Source: a bacterium BMS3Bbin05
Lineage (GTDB): Bacteria; Nitrospirota; Thermodesulfovibrionia; Thermodesulfovibrionales; BMS3Bbin05
Direction of reading: 5' to 3'
Assembly: GCA_002897855.1 (NCBI GenBank)
Contig: BDTO01000027.1
Span: 1 to 56,658 of the forward strand
DNA length: 56,658 nt
Position numbers and translations under genes: made by a program. Each line of letters starts with the position of its first letter. Position 1 is the stretch's first letter. Positions 32,524 through 42,336 of this stretch are shown here, in pieces. The notes beneath the pieces were generated by a model. It did no database searches. It was not told the DNA's origin and worked only from the letters and a program-made list of their open reading frames with translations.

Positions 32524-34616
32524 TCTCTTTCAATCCAGAATTTACTTATATCCACTTCCTCAGGTTTTCTCGTGGTTTTCTTTCCGGCTACCGGTTCCAC
32601 CTTTACGGCACATACCTTGAACTCCGGTATCCGCACCTCCGGGTCGCATGCCGGATTCGTAAGGATATTCGCAGCCGCCTCCCTGAAGTGAAAAGGGACA
32701 AAGACTGTTCCCTCGGGTGTCTTTTCCGTGATCATGGCCTTGACCTCAAGCCCTCCACGCCTCGAGGTAATATTTACGGGCTGTCCGCTCCTGATGCAGA
32801 GACGCTTACCGTCTGAAGGATTAATTTCCACAAAACATTCGGGTTCCTCCCTTTCAAGGGTGGATGTTCGTCTGCACATCGTACCCGTATGATAATGAAA
32901 ATACATTCTTCCGGTGGTGAGCAGCATGGGATAGTCGTCGTCCACCTGCTCTGCCGGCGGCAAGAATTCCACGGGAATAAAATCGCCAAGGCCGCGTGCG
33001 AATTTTTTTCTGTGAAGATAAGGTGTGCCGGTATGGTTCATATCAGGGCACGGCCACTGAAGACCGGAGTTCTCGTCGAGCCGGTGGTGCAGAATTCCGC
33101 CGTAAGACGGTGTTAGAAGAGCGATTTCCTCCATAATTTCATACGTTCCGTTATATGACATGGGATAGCCCATCCTGTTGGCAAGCCGGCAGATTATCTG
33201 CCAGTCAGGCAGTGCCTCTCCATAGGGCCTGAGTGCCCTGTCGGCCTTCTGGACGCGCCTCTCCGTGTTAGTATAGGTGCCGTCTTTTTCGGCAAAACTT
33301 GCCGCAGGCAGTACTATATCCGCCATCCCGGCTGTATCCGAGATAAAGATATCCTGCACAACAAGAAAATCAAGAGACCTGAACGCCTCCCTGACCTGTG
33401 TTAAATCCGGGTCCGACATAAGGGGATTTTCCCCCATTATGTATAGCGCCCTTATCCTGCCTTTGCCTATTGCATCGATCATGTCAGTCAATGCCATTCC
33501 CGGCTTGTCTGGCACCTTTGTTCCCCATGCCCGCCGGAATTTCCTCCTCGATGCAGGGTCACTCACCTTCTGATATCCTGAATAGAATTCGGGAAGCGCG
33601 CCCATATCGCATGCCCCCTGGACATTGTTTTGACCCCTTAACGGATTAAGCCCGGAATATGGTTGCCCTATATGACCGGTAAGCATGATAAGGTTCGCAC
33701 ATGACCGAACATTATCAACACCTGTAATATGCTGTGTTATGCCCATGGAATAAAAGAGCATGGAACGCTGCTGCGTGGCAAAGATACGCGCAGCCTTTTT
33801 GATCGCCTCTGCCGGCACACCTGTAATTCTTGCACCCACCGGCGGCGTATAGTAGTTGACGACATTCATCAGACCGCCAAAATTCTCTGTGCGTCTCTTT
33901 ACAAAATCAATATCCACAAGCCCTTCAAGTATGATCACATTCATGATACTGTTAAGAAGCGCAACATCCGTACCGCTCCGGTGCCTCAGGTGTATCTGTG
34001 CAAACTCCGCTATCTGTGTCCTCCTCGGATCGGCAACTATAAGGGTCGCTCCCCTGTCAACCGCCTTCAGCATATGCATGCCGATCATGGGATGTTGTTC
34101 CGTGGTATTGGAACCGATGACGAAGAGCGTCCTGGCCTCATCTATTTCTGTTATGGAATTGGTCATGGCGCCCGACCCGAAGGCCCCGGACAGACCACCG
34201 ACAGTGGATGAATGACACAGCCGGGCGCAGTGGTCGACATTGTTGGTGCCGATAACGGCCCTGGCGAATTTCATCATGAGATAGTTTTCTTCATTGCTGC
34301 ACTTTGCGGAACTCAGGACACCGATCGAATCCGGACCATATTCTCCGGCTATTGAAGAGAGTTTTGAAGCGGTAATGTCTAACGCATCTTCCCAGGACGT
34401 TCTGACAAGACCTCTATCGGTTTTCCTGACGGGCCAGGCAATCCTGTCCGGATGGTTAATGAATTCGTGGGAGTTCCAGCCCTTTACGCAGAGGGTGCCT
34501 CTGTTGACTGGATGTGACCTGCTTGGAGAAACGCCCGTGACCCTGTTGCCTGTGGTGTGAAGATAGAGACCGCAACCACAGCCACAGTAAGGACAGATTG
34601 TGTATATCTTGTCCAT
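32520..34616 (-). CDS. fdhA: Formate dehydrogenase catalytic subunit, cysteine type
   Basis: A 698-residue molybdopterin oxidoreductase. The N-terminal 4Fe-4S cluster uses Cys8, Cys11, Cys15 and Cys43 (ICPYCGCGCG and GTLCVKGW). The metal ligand is Cys134 in HCARLCHSSTVGGL, where E. coli FdhF has selenocysteine. Molybdopterin contacts include GSNTTEQHPMIG, GENPLMSDPD and the C-terminal LLTTGRMYFHYHTGTMCRR. It oxidises formate or reduces CO2. With the beta and gamma subunits it resembles the NAD(P)-linked formate dehydrogenases that borrow hydrogenase electron-transfer modules. The protein is cytoplasmic: no Tat signal. Confidence 0.93.
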   Translation of the reverse strand: MDKIYTICPYCGCGCGLYLHTTGNRVTGVSPSRSHPVNRGTLCVKGWNSHEFINHPDRIAWPVRKTDRGLVRTSWEDALDITASKLSSIAGEYGPDSIGVLSSAKCSNEENYLMMKFARAVIGTNNVDHCARLCHSSTVGGLSGAFGSGAMTNSITEIDEARTLFVIGSNTTEQHPMIGMHMLKAVDRGATLIVADPRRTQIAEFAQIHLRHRSGTDVALLNSIMNVIILEGLVDIDFVKRRTENFGGLMNVVNYYTPPVGARITGVPAEAIKKAARIFATQQRSMLFYSMGITQHITGVDNVRSCANLIMLTGHIGQPYSGLNPLRGQNNVQGACDMGALPEFYSGYQKVSDPASRRKFRRAWGTKVPDKPGMALTDMIDAIGKGRIRALYIMGENPLMSDPDLTQVREAFRSLDFLVVQDIFISDTAGMADIVLPAASFAEKDGTYTNTERRVQKADRALRPYGEALPDWQIICRLANRMGYPMSYNGTYEIMEEIALLTPSYGGILHHRLDENSGLQWPCPDMNHTGTPYLHRKKFARGLGDFIPVEFLPPAEQVDDDYPMLLTTGRMYFHYHTGTMCRRTSTLEREEPECFVEINPSDGKRLCIRSGQPVNITSRRGGLEVKAMITEKTPEGTVFVPFHFREAAANILTNPACDPEVRIPEFKVCAVKVEPVAGKKTTRKPEEVDISKFWIERE

Positions 34617-34742
34617 GGTTATCAGTATAACATGACAATCTATTAAAAATATTTATGGATTAAAACGGGTGATAATCCCTTTCGCCTCAATCCAACCTTA
34701 ACAAAAGAACTCCATTATTATGATGACCTCAAGCCTTTTCTT

Positions 34743-35225
34743 CTATACCTTTATTATGGAACGCGCATCTATATCCATCCTGCAGTGCAGTGCCTCAAGA
34801 AGTATCATGGCCCGTTCACTCCCTGAAATCTTACCTTTGAAAATGCCATAGAAATCCCTGAACGGCCCCTCATTGATCAAGACCCTGTCTCCATGACTCA
34901 GGTCTTCAGGTTCAGGCCGGACAATACCGCCCTCCATCCTTTTCTTTATTGCATCTACAATCCCTGGCGGAACCGTCAGAGGATTCTCCTTTCCGACAAT
35001 ATACCTGACCCCCCGGGTGTATTTGATCATGTGACCATGTATTTCAGCATCAAATAGAGCAAATATGTAACATGGAAAAAGCGGCTCAAATATATCCGAG
35101 TATTTTCCCCTGACATACTTTTTGATAACAATCCCGGGATTGAGAATCTCTATTGCACACTTATTCAGGAGCCTGCCGGTCGAGTCTTCAGCCCCTGGTT
35201 TTGTATATATTGCATACCAGTTCAT
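34743..35225 (-). CDS. NusG-family antitermination factor paralogue (RfaH/LoaP-like)
   Basis: A 160-residue NusG N-terminal plus KOW protein. It opens MNWYAIYTKPGAEDSTGRLLNK, followed by FEPLFPCYIFALFD, the fingerprint of specialised NusG paralogues, then YTRGVRYIVGKENP and a KOW domain GDRVLINEGPFRDFYGIFKGK. Such proteins help RNA polymerase read long operons, usually for polysaccharide or secondary metabolites. ATG 35225 fits the family start; an upstream in-frame Met adds 12 residues with no support. It lies 126 bases before fdhA on the same strand with no polysaccharide operon in sight, so its target is unclear. Confidence 0.88.
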   Translation of the reverse strand: MNWYAIYTKPGAEDSTGRLLNKCAIEILNPGIVIKKYVRGKYSDIFEPLFPCYIFALFDAEIHGHMIKYTRGVRYIVGKENPLTVPPGIVDAIKKRMEGGIVRPEPEDLSHGDRVLINEGPFRDFYGIFKGKISGSERAMILLEALHCRMDIDARSIIKV

Positions 35226-35261
35226 TATCAGCCTTTTACTTAACCTCTGTTGCCGGGGCAT

Positions 35262-35850
35262 GAACTTTTAATTAAAAGCTTCCCGCGATAAGACCACGGG
35301 GAATCCGCTCGCTATCCATTTAAAATACTTAAGCCCTGGCCGTTTTTATAGTTTACAACATTCAATAAATGATGTCTCTATATAAAAGTAGTCAGATAAT
35401 AATATGTAAGACAAGATATATTTATTCCTAAAATAGTATGAATCTATAGATATTTCTGTTATAATGACTATGCATTTCATTCTTTGATGTCCGCCTGCGG
35501 CACGTACAGGCAGGCAGGCGCAGACAAGGAGGGATTACAGTGAATATGCAAAATCGTAAAGGGCAAAATATAAAATAGTGATGAAGTTAATTTTGTAGTT
35601 TGCATTCCAATATTTACATTTTTCATTAAAATTCACTATAAACCTGCCCGGCCGGGAAGCGGGGGAGGGAGCGGGCCCGGGGCTTTCAGCTGTATTATGG
35701 TATAATTGAACAAAACAGCATAATGGCTATATCGATGTGGACAGCAAACCGCGGCAGGAAGCAATCAGGATTTACCTGCCCGTCACAGGGGGGAAGGACA
35801 TCTAATTTTTTACCATGAGGACTTCATCAGGAAAATCAGGAAGACGCTGA
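35262..35850. other. 589-base spacer with repeats
   Basis: No gene is visible. It holds an inverted copy of the ATTCCCCGYGGTCTT palindromic repeat (about 35275-35325), an AT-rich stretch (35340-35470), a small inverted repeat with CCGCCTGCGG and GGCAGGCAGGCG (about 35490-35522), and TATAAT at 35700, a possible -10 element for the HD-GYP gene without a good -35. Confidence 0.6.
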
Positions 35851-36909
35851 ATGATGCATAAAGAATTACAAAAGATAGAAGTACTTGTCGTAGATGATGA
35901 TCCATTTATTCTTGAATCGCTTAGTGCATATCTGAAGGCAAAAGGGTACCTGATTGTTACTGCCGACAATGCTCCGGCAGCGCTGGATATCCTTAAGGAA
36001 TCGATTTTTGACGTCATCCTCACAGACATAAGGATGCCGGGGATGTCGGGCATTGAGCTTCTGGACCGGATCAATGAAATGAATTACGGCACCCCGGTGA
36101 TACTTATGACCGCCTTTGCCGAAATTGAAACGGCCATCGATGCAATAAAAAAAGGCGCCTTTGATTTTGTTACCAAACCCTTTAAGTATGAAAACATAAT
36201 TCTCAGCATAGAAAAAGCGGCAAATTACTGCAGGCTCGTGAGGCTTGAATTAAACTACAAACAGGAGCTTGAAGACAATGTTCGCGAGAGGACTCTTGAA
36301 CTTGAATCCCTGAGCAGGGAAGTAATACACAGATTAACCGTTGTTTCGGAATTCAGGGATACCGACACCGGCGCCCACATATCGAGGATAGGCATTTATA
36401 CGGCAAGAATTGCTGAAAGCCTTGATATGCCGCATAACTTTGTTAAAACTATAAGACTTGCAAGTTCATTACATGACATCGGAAAGATCGGTATACCCGA
36501 TACCATATTGCTGAAGCCCGGGCGACTTACCCGGGACGAATTCGAATTTATGAAAAGGCATACAACAATTGGATCTGAAATGTTGTCCGACTCATTTCAG
36601 GGTATTATACAGATGGGGGCATCCATCGCACTGAACCACCATGAAAGATGGGACGGTACGGGTTACCCCCGGGGCCTGAAAGGAGAAGATATCCCCATAG
36701 AAGGCAGGATAGTCAACATTGTAGACCAGTATGACGCGCTGATGAGCAGGAGGCCGTACAAATCCGCTCTTGGTCACGAGGAAACATTCCATATAATTAC
36801 AGAGGGAGACAGCAGGACGGAACCGCAACACTTTGATCCCGGAATACTTGATGCGTTTATCAAACTTGCACCGGAATTCGAGGAGATATACGATACCCAT
36901 CAGGGTTAA
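35851..36909 (+). CDS. Response regulator with HD-GYP phosphodiesterase domain
   Basis: A 352-residue regulator. The receiver domain (about 8-125) has VVDDDP, phospho-acceptor Asp59 in [12 protein letters not shown] and Lys in FDFVTKPF. A short coiled coil ([21 protein letters not shown]) leads to an HD-GYP domain with [40 protein letters not shown] and [18 protein letters not shown] enzymes hydrolyse cyclic-di-GMP to GMP, so this gene probably lowers the second messenger on a phosphorylation signal. No kinase is adjacent. It converges with another HD-GYP gene. Confidence 0.93.
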   Translation: MMHKELQKIEVLVVDDDPFILESLSAYLKAKGYLIVTADNAPAALDILKESIFDVILTDIRMPGMSGIELLDRINEMNYGTPVILMTAFAEIETAIDAIKKGAFDFVTKPFKYENIILSIEKAANYCRLVRLELNYKQELEDNVRERTLELESLSREVIHRLTVVSEFRDTDTGAHISRIGIYTARIAESLDMPHNFVKTIRLASSLHDIGKIGIPDTILLKPGRLTRDEFEFMKRHTTIGSEMLSDSFQGIIQMGASIALNHHERWDGTGYPRGLKGEDIPIEGRIVNIVDQYDALMSRRPYKSALGHEETFHIITEGDSRTEPQHFDPGILDAFIKLAPEFEEIYDTHQG

Positions 36910-37100
36910 TTTACATTAATGCCCGGATTGTATTCATTCGCCTGCCCGGGGAAATTAATGAGGGAACCCTACGGGAGAATAAGTTTATCCAGGCAAGCCT
37001 CGACTTTGCCGGGACAGGCAGAAGATGAATGCCGCCTTTCTGCCGCTATGCAGGACAGTCGGGATGTCGCTCTTATAGGGGCTCCATTAGAATGATAATA

Positions 37101-38423
37101 TCATTCTTCAACTGTTTCTTCGTCAATATTCTTTGCAAATAAATCCACCAGTTCCGGATCAAACTGCGTACCTGCATTATCCCTGAGTTCTTTTATTGTG
37201 GAATCGAACGCTTTGCGGGAAGGCGTTTCATTGCTCAGTAGCTTACCGGTATATTTATATGATTTTCTGCTTATCATCGCATCAAATGCCTCGGCGATGC
37301 ATATCATTCTCGACTCCAGCGGGATTTCTTCTCCCTTCAGTCCGGACGGATATCCCCTGCCGTCATAGCGCTCGTGATGGTAAAGGATTATGGGCGCTAT
37401 ATCGGCATAGAAATTGATCGGATAAAGCATTTCATAACCGATCTGTGAATGCGCCTTATAATCCTCTTTTGAGCTAATCGTCTCCGGGTCTACCCTTAAC
37501 ATACCGATATCATGAAGCAGGGAAGCCCTGTACAACAATTTTTTCTGATCTTCAGACATATTCATCGCCTGTGCCATTACCAGGGTATATTTGGCTACCC
37601 GTTTTGCATGTCCGCGTTTCTCCAGATATAGTGTATCCATCACATTGAGAAGAATACTTGTGAGGTGGATTTCGTAATTTTTCTGGTCTTCATAGAACCT
37701 GTCCCTGTCAATCGTTATCGACACCTGGTCAGCCAGATACAATGCAATGGCCTCGTCTTCATTTATAAAGACTCCGTTTTTCTTATTTATTAATTCCAGA
37801 ACTCCTATCGTACCGGAGCTCAATCTGAGCGGTACGCAGAGCAGAGAAACGGTTTTGTAGCCCGATCTCTCGTCAACTTCAGGAGAAAACCTGCTGTCTA
37901 CGCTCACATCATCCACTCTAACCGTTTCACCGTTTGCTGCAACCCACCCGGCAATTCCCTGTGACTTCGGGATTGACAGGCCGGTGAGTTTTTCACCTGC
38001 CCCGCCCCTGACAGCCTTAAGAACAAGATTATCCCCTTCCGCAAGAAAAATGGAACCTGCATCGGCTCCTGTAAGTTCAAGGCAAATATCTATTATTTTA
38101 TTGAGAAGCAGGTCGCTGTGGACAATTTCACTAATGTCTCTTGAAATCCTGGAAATCGAAACAATCTTTTCGCTGAAGTCTTCAATTCTGCTTACGGCAT
38201 ATTTAAGGCTTTTGCGGACAAAAAAGGTGGAAAGGGCAACAAGGCCGGCAATTATTGCCAGTATGGCAACGATGGAACTCATCGGTATATATGCAATAGA
38301 AACATATAACAACCGGGCAATAACAAGAACAAGCGAATAAATAATTAAAAGGGATATCAAACTTGCAAGCTTTATTCGCCGATTTATTGAACCAAGAGTA
38401 TGTCTTATGTTTGCATCCCGCAT
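37101..38423 (-). CDS. Membrane GAF-HD-GYP protein
   Basis: A 440-residue protein with two N-terminal membrane segments (LASLISLLIIYSLVLVIARLLY and MSSIVAILAIIAGLVALSTFFV), a GAF sensor (about 95-240: GSIFLAEGDNLVLKAVRGG, GIAGWVAANGETVRVDDV) and an HD-GYP domain with LLHDIGMLRVDPE, KAHSQIGYEML, YHHERYDGRGYPSGLKGEEIP and AEAFDAMISRKSYK. All catalytic motifs look intact, so it is a likely cyclic-di-GMP phosphodiesterase controlled by a small ligand or redox signal bound by GAF. It lies between the other HD-GYP gene and selA. Confidence 0.92.
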   Translation of the reverse strand: MRDANIRHTLGSINRRIKLASLISLLIIYSLVLVIARLLYVSIAYIPMSSIVAILAIIAGLVALSTFFVRKSLKYAVSRIEDFSEKIVSISRISRDISEIVHSDLLLNKIIDICLELTGADAGSIFLAEGDNLVLKAVRGGAGEKLTGLSIPKSQGIAGWVAANGETVRVDDVSVDSRFSPEVDERSGYKTVSLLCVPLRLSSGTIGVLELINKKNGVFINEDEAIALYLADQVSITIDRDRFYEDQKNYEIHLTSILLNVMDTLYLEKRGHAKRVAKYTLVMAQAMNMSEDQKKLLYRASLLHDIGMLRVDPETISSKEDYKAHSQIGYEMLYPINFYADIAPIILYHHERYDGRGYPSGLKGEEIPLESRMICIAEAFDAMISRKSYKYTGKLLSNETPSRKAFDSTIKELRDNAGTQFDPELVDLFAKNIDEETVEE

Positions 38424-38565
38424 GGGTATAAGTATATTGGATTAATTTACACGTGTCAATGGATTCTTGACGTAACAATAAATATTGCCGCTTTTTTGTG
38501 CCGGTACTTGAGTTAATGTTGCCATATACCTTGCAATATTTCAGACTTTATGTTAGAAAATTCAA

Positions 38566-39960
38566 ATGAAAAATAAACAGTCTTTGCTGAGAGATCTCCC
38601 CTCGGTCGACCGGATATTGAAGAGCGAAACAATTCGGGAAAAGCTTGAAACCTGTCCCAAGTCATTTGTGCTTAAGGCTGCAAGAATGGCGATCGATCAG
38701 TTCAGGTGCGGGATTATCGAAGGAGACAGCCCCTGTCCGGATACGGATGAGATTGTAAGCACTGTTATGGAAATCCTTCAGGGTATATCCGGCTATAATC
38801 TCAAGCCCGTCATAAACGCTACCGGCGTGGTCATACATACCAATCTCGGCAGGGCGCCGCTTCCCAAAGCAGTTCTCGAAAATGTATCAAGGATTGCCGA
38901 AGGATATTCGAATCTTGAGTATGACCTGGGACAAGGCAGGAGAGGCAAGAGATACGCACACATAAAAGAACTGATAAACGATATTACCGGAGCGGAAGAC
39001 TGTCTGGTTGTCAACAACAACGCCGCTGCAGTTATGCTCTGCCTGAGCGCTGTCTCCGGAGGCAAGGAGGTCATTGTTTCGAGAGGGGAACTCGTCGAAA
39101 TAGGCGGGGCTTTCCGCATCCCGGACGTGATGTTGCAGAGCGGAGCAATATTGAAAGAGGTCGGCACAACGAACAAGACTCACCTTTTTGATTACGAAAA
39201 CACTATCAACGAAAACACGGGTCTTATTTTAAAGGTACACCAGTCCAATTACAGGATAAGCGGATTCACGGGGGATGTCCCGGTTGACAGGCTGGTTTCG
39301 CTGGCCGGGAAGCATGACCTTCCCTCGATGTACGACCTCGGAAGCGGGTGTCTCATTGATCTTAGGCCCCTCGGCATTAATAGTGAGCCCACGGTCCGGG
39401 ATGTAGTCAAATCCGGCGTTGACCTCACCACCTTCAGTGGCGACAAGCTGCTCGGTGGACCGCAGGCGGGCATAATTGCCGGCAAGCCGGAAATTATCGG
39501 GAAGATAGAGAAGCATCCGCTTACGAGAGTGCTCAGGGTTGATAAATTCACCCTTTCGGCTCTCGAGGCCGTCTTCATGATCTATGCAGATATGGATAAA
39601 GCCAGGAAAGAGATACCTGTATTGAGGATGCTGTTTACTTCCGAAGAAGCCCTGAAGATCAGGGCAAGACGTCTTGCTTCTGCACTGAAAAAGGCCGGGC
39701 TCAGGGCAGATATCAGAACAGGCAGGGCGAGGACAAAGGCCGGGGGAGGTTCACTGCCTGAATGCGAATTTGTAACATGGACCGTTTCTGTTTTGCCTGA
39801 GGACATAAGCATAAATACACTGGAAGAAAGATTGAGAAAGGCAGACAGCCCGGTCATAGGAAGAATTCAGAATGAGAGATTTATCCTTGACGCAATGACG
39901 ATAAAAACCTCCCAGATCAATTCAATTGTAAATGCTGTAAAAAGATCGCTTGTCGACTGA
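38566..39960 (+). CDS. selA: L-seryl-tRNA(Sec) selenium transferase
   Basis: A 464-residue pyridoxal-phosphate enzyme that converts Ser-tRNA(Sec) to Sec-tRNA(Sec). Landmarks: PVINATGVVIHTNLGRAPL, NLEYDLGQGRRGKRYAH, VVNNNAAAVMLCLSA, LVEIGGAFRIPDVM and the cofactor Lys294 in FSGDKLLGGPQAG. It shows that the organism makes selenoproteins. selB, selD and the selenocysteine tRNA are not in the window, and the formate dehydrogenase nearby uses Cys. The next gene starts 59 bases later, so selA may be transcribed with the pilus genes. Confidence 0.96.
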   Translation: MKNKQSLLRDLPSVDRILKSETIREKLETCPKSFVLKAARMAIDQFRCGIIEGDSPCPDTDEIVSTVMEILQGISGYNLKPVINATGVVIHTNLGRAPLPKAVLENVSRIAEGYSNLEYDLGQGRRGKRYAHIKELINDITGAEDCLVVNNNAAAVMLCLSAVSGGKEVIVSRGELVEIGGAFRIPDVMLQSGAILKEVGTTNKTHLFDYENTINENTGLILKVHQSNYRISGFTGDVPVDRLVSLAGKHDLPSMYDLGSGCLIDLRPLGINSEPTVRDVVKSGVDLTTFSGDKLLGGPQAGIIAGKPEIIGKIEKHPLTRVLRVDKFTLSALEAVFMIYADMDKARKEIPVLRMLFTSEEALKIRARRLASALKKAGLRADIRTGRARTKAGGGSLPECEFVTWTVSVLPEDISINTLEERLRKADSPVIGRIQNERFILDAMTIKTSQINSIVNAVKRSLVD

Positions 39961-40019
39961 TAAATCTTTTTCTGCTATACTATAACTCAATATTTAACAA
40001 TAAGCTCTGTGAGGTGATT

Positions 40020-41363
40020 TTGGCAAAAGCCGTATCCGTAAGCATTGAGGGCGATAATATCAAGGTTGTCTTTGCAACCCTCAAAGGAAAAAAAATCATC
40101 GTCAATGATTCATTCGTCCTGCCTGATGAGAAATTTGATGACTTTCTGTCGAGTGTAAAAGCAAAGGATTTCATTGTCAGTGTAGATTTCAATAATTATT
40201 TCCAGGATAGTGTCCTTATTCCGCCGGTTAAGAAAAGCCTTACAAGCGCGGTAATCATATCCGAACTTAAAAAGAAGAATGCAAACGTGGCCGATATTAC
40301 TCCCCTGTTTTTCCGGGTCGGCCAGAAAAAAGTAGATGGGAAAATGCTGAATGAATATTTCGTTTTTTACGTTGAAACCCCCGAAGTCGATAACATAGTC
40401 CGCAGATTCCTGTCAAAAGGCAAGAGGATAAGGGCATTGTACCCCAACATGATGTCGGCGCTGAAGATACTCCCCGTTCAGGAAAGACCTTACCTGTTCT
40501 TCCATGAAATTGGAGGCAGAAAAAACATCTCCCTGATAGATAACGGCAGAATGCTCTTTGCACGCTCGTTTCAGTCTATTGGTGAAGGCATTGCCGACTA
40601 TGATATTCAAAATATCAACATGACCGTCAACTACTGTATCCAGGCCCTTCGTATCACCCCTGAAAAAATTATGATCGCCGGCAGCGGAGATGATACCTCT
40701 TCCGCTTCCATGCAGGCGACCATACCTTCCGTCCACTTTTCCAGACCCGGTACAATCGAGGTCGACAATGAGATATTCACGAATTATCTTGTCCCGATTT
40801 CCGCACTCGGGCATGGCAGGATGAAGAGCATTTTTACGGACGGATACAGGAGGTTCAGCATCCTGTCAAATTTAATAAGGTATTCAACTGCCTCATTCAC
40901 AATCCTGTCTTTACTGCTGGCAGGGTTGCTGGGAGTCAATCTTGTCAAATACAGTTCTCTGAAATCCCGGCTGTCTTCAATACGCTCTCTGCACAATAAT
41001 CTGCGGCCCGTAATAAATAAATACAACTCTGAAAAAAAATCACTGGAGAGCAGAAAACCAATGGCGGATTTCATTAACAGTATGACGGGGCAGCCGTCTG
41101 TTGCGGGCCTCCTGTATGCCCTGTCCGGCCTCAGGACCAACGGCATTTCGATAGATACATTCCAGATGGAATATGACGGTGGGAAAACCCTTAAGCTGAG
41201 AATGGGCGGCAAGGCGGGGGCAGGCAGCCTTTATGTGTCGCAGCAGGACCTGGACAACCTTGTAGCGGGCCTGAAGAAAACCAGGGGCATAAAAGACGTT
41301 GTGGGAGAGCTTTCTCTGAAATCCATGACCTTCAGTATCCATTCGGTATATGAAGAGGAGTAA
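40020..41363 (+). CDS. mshI: MshI-like pilus platform protein (PilM and PilN fused)
   Basis: A 447-residue protein. The first 280 residues look like the actin-fold PilM/GspL cytoplasmic domain (AKAVSVSIEGDNIKVVFATLKGK, FLFHEIGGRKNISLIDNGRMLFARSF). A single membrane segment follows (YSTASFTILSLLLAGLLGVNLV), then a periplasmic PilN-like part with a coiled coil. PilM and PilN are separate in type IVa pili but joined in MSHA MshI and in GspL. TTG 40020 is chosen because GAGG ends 5 bases before it; GTG 40014 is an alternative that overlaps that ribosome site. It heads the operon. Confidence 0.82.
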   Translation: MAKAVSVSIEGDNIKVVFATLKGKKIIVNDSFVLPDEKFDDFLSSVKAKDFIVSVDFNNYFQDSVLIPPVKKSLTSAVIISELKKKNANVADITPLFFRVGQKKVDGKMLNEYFVFYVETPEVDNIVRRFLSKGKRIRALYPNMMSALKILPVQERPYLFFHEIGGRKNISLIDNGRMLFARSFQSIGEGIADYDIQNINMTVNYCIQALRITPEKIMIAGSGDDTSSASMQATIPSVHFSRPGTIEVDNEIFTNYLVPISALGHGRMKSIFTDGYRRFSILSNLIRYSTASFTILSLLLAGLLGVNLVKYSSLKSRLSSIRSLHNNLRPVINKYNSEKKSLESRKPMADFINSMTGQPSVAGLLYALSGLRTNGISIDTFQMEYDGGKTLKLRMGGKAGAGSLYVSQQDLDNLVAGLKKTRGIKDVVGELSLKSMTFSIHSVYEEE

Positions 41364-41371
41364 ACCGATTA

Positions 41372-41902
41372 ATGTATAATCTGTATATAAGAAGAAAAAT
41401 TGTATTGTATCTGGTCACGGGAATAATATGTTCAATTCTTATTGGAGCCAATATTACAGTCATTAAATACAACACCGCTCTGAGTGAAATGATGGTAGAA
41501 ATGAAGATCATAGAAGTGAGAAGGCTGCAGATAGAAAGGGATGTAAAGGAGATGAACAGCAGGATAAGGCAAATAGACAGGATGGTGCCCGTTCTGCACG
41601 AAAAATCCACAGGCAGAGGGTTTCTGCTTCGCGCAGCCGATGACATAAGGAACAGGTTCGCGGGAGATAAACTCATTCTGACGGATATGCGTGGAGGGAT
41701 TACCAGGGTTTCATTGCCCGTCCAGATCAAATTTGATTTCGATAGCTATTATAAATTATTGAAGAGGTTTGATTACCTCGAAGGAGAAACATTCCCCTTC
41801 TTCAGATTCAGGACATTTTCATTCGTCAGATCACCCTCAGGTAAGGCAACATGCCTGATAAAGGGAGAACTCGTAATGCCTGCCGGGGGGTCGGTCCGTT
41901 GA
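41372..41902 (+). CDS. mshJ: MshJ/PilO-like inner-membrane pilus protein
   Basis: A 176-residue bitopic protein: a short basic start, one membrane segment (IVLYLVTGIICSILIGANITVI), a coiled coil (about 35-75) and a ferredoxin-like domain with LPVQIKFDFDSYYKLLKRFDYLE, the PilO-type pattern. It should pair with MshI to form the inner-membrane alignment complex. It starts 8 bases after mshI and overlaps the next gene. Confidence 0.78.
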   Translation: MYNLYIRRKIVLYLVTGIICSILIGANITVIKYNTALSEMMVEMKIIEVRRLQIERDVKEMNSRIRQIDRMVPVLHEKSTGRGFLLRAADDIRNRFAGDKLILTDMRGGITRVSLPVQIKFDFDSYYKLLKRFDYLEGETFPFFRFRTFSFVRSPSGKATCLIKGELVMPAGGSVR

Positions 41903-42336
41903 TAAAGAAGATTTATCCCGTTCTTTTGGCGCTTCCGTTCATTTTTATCATGGGAGCATTCTACCTTACGCTCGAAAAAGATATAGCAATCAGTTTTACA
42001 CCTGCCGAAGTAGAGGCATACAGGTTTAATCCGGGAACGATATTGTCGGACACGGAGATAGTCGGGAGGCCTCATTTGAAATTCTCATCAAAAATACGGG
42101 GACCCATTAATGCCTCGGGGCTGAAAGCAGTAAAAGGAAATGCTCCGCACATGGCATCCGGGCTTATTGTAAACTTTATCTTCATCGGTGAAAACGACAA
42201 GAGAGCAGTCATTAATGATCAAATTGTCAGGGAGGGTGACAAAATTAATGGCGGCAAGGTAGCCAGGATAAAGAAGGATGGGGTTGCACTGATAATAAAC
42301 GGCGTCATAAAATGGATAAAACTGGAGGAGCAATGA
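41899..42336 (+). CDS. mshK: MshK/PilP/GspC-like periplasmic coupling protein
   Basis: A 145-residue protein with an N-terminal anchor (IYPVLLALPFIFIMGAFYLTL) and a C-terminal HR-type domain (VNFIFIGENDKRAVINDQIVREGDKINGGKVARIKKDGVALIING), as in PilP and GspC, which connects the inner-membrane complex to the secretin. The likely start is TTG 41899, overlapping the stop of mshJ, with GGGGGG 8 bases upstream; this gives a sensible membrane anchor. A longer in-frame start would add 16 polar residues. Confidence 0.75.
   Translation: MIKKIYPVLLALPFIFIMGAFYLTLEKDIAISFTPAEVEAYRFNPGTILSDTEIVGRPHLKFSSKIRGPINASGLKAVKGNAPHMASGLIVNFIFIGENDKRAVINDQIVREGDKINGGKVARIKKDGVALIINGVIKWIKLEEQ

Noticed and set aside
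32520-34616. Selenocysteine in the formate dehydrogenase
   Set aside because: The active-site codon is read as Cys134 in a frame without an internal TGA.
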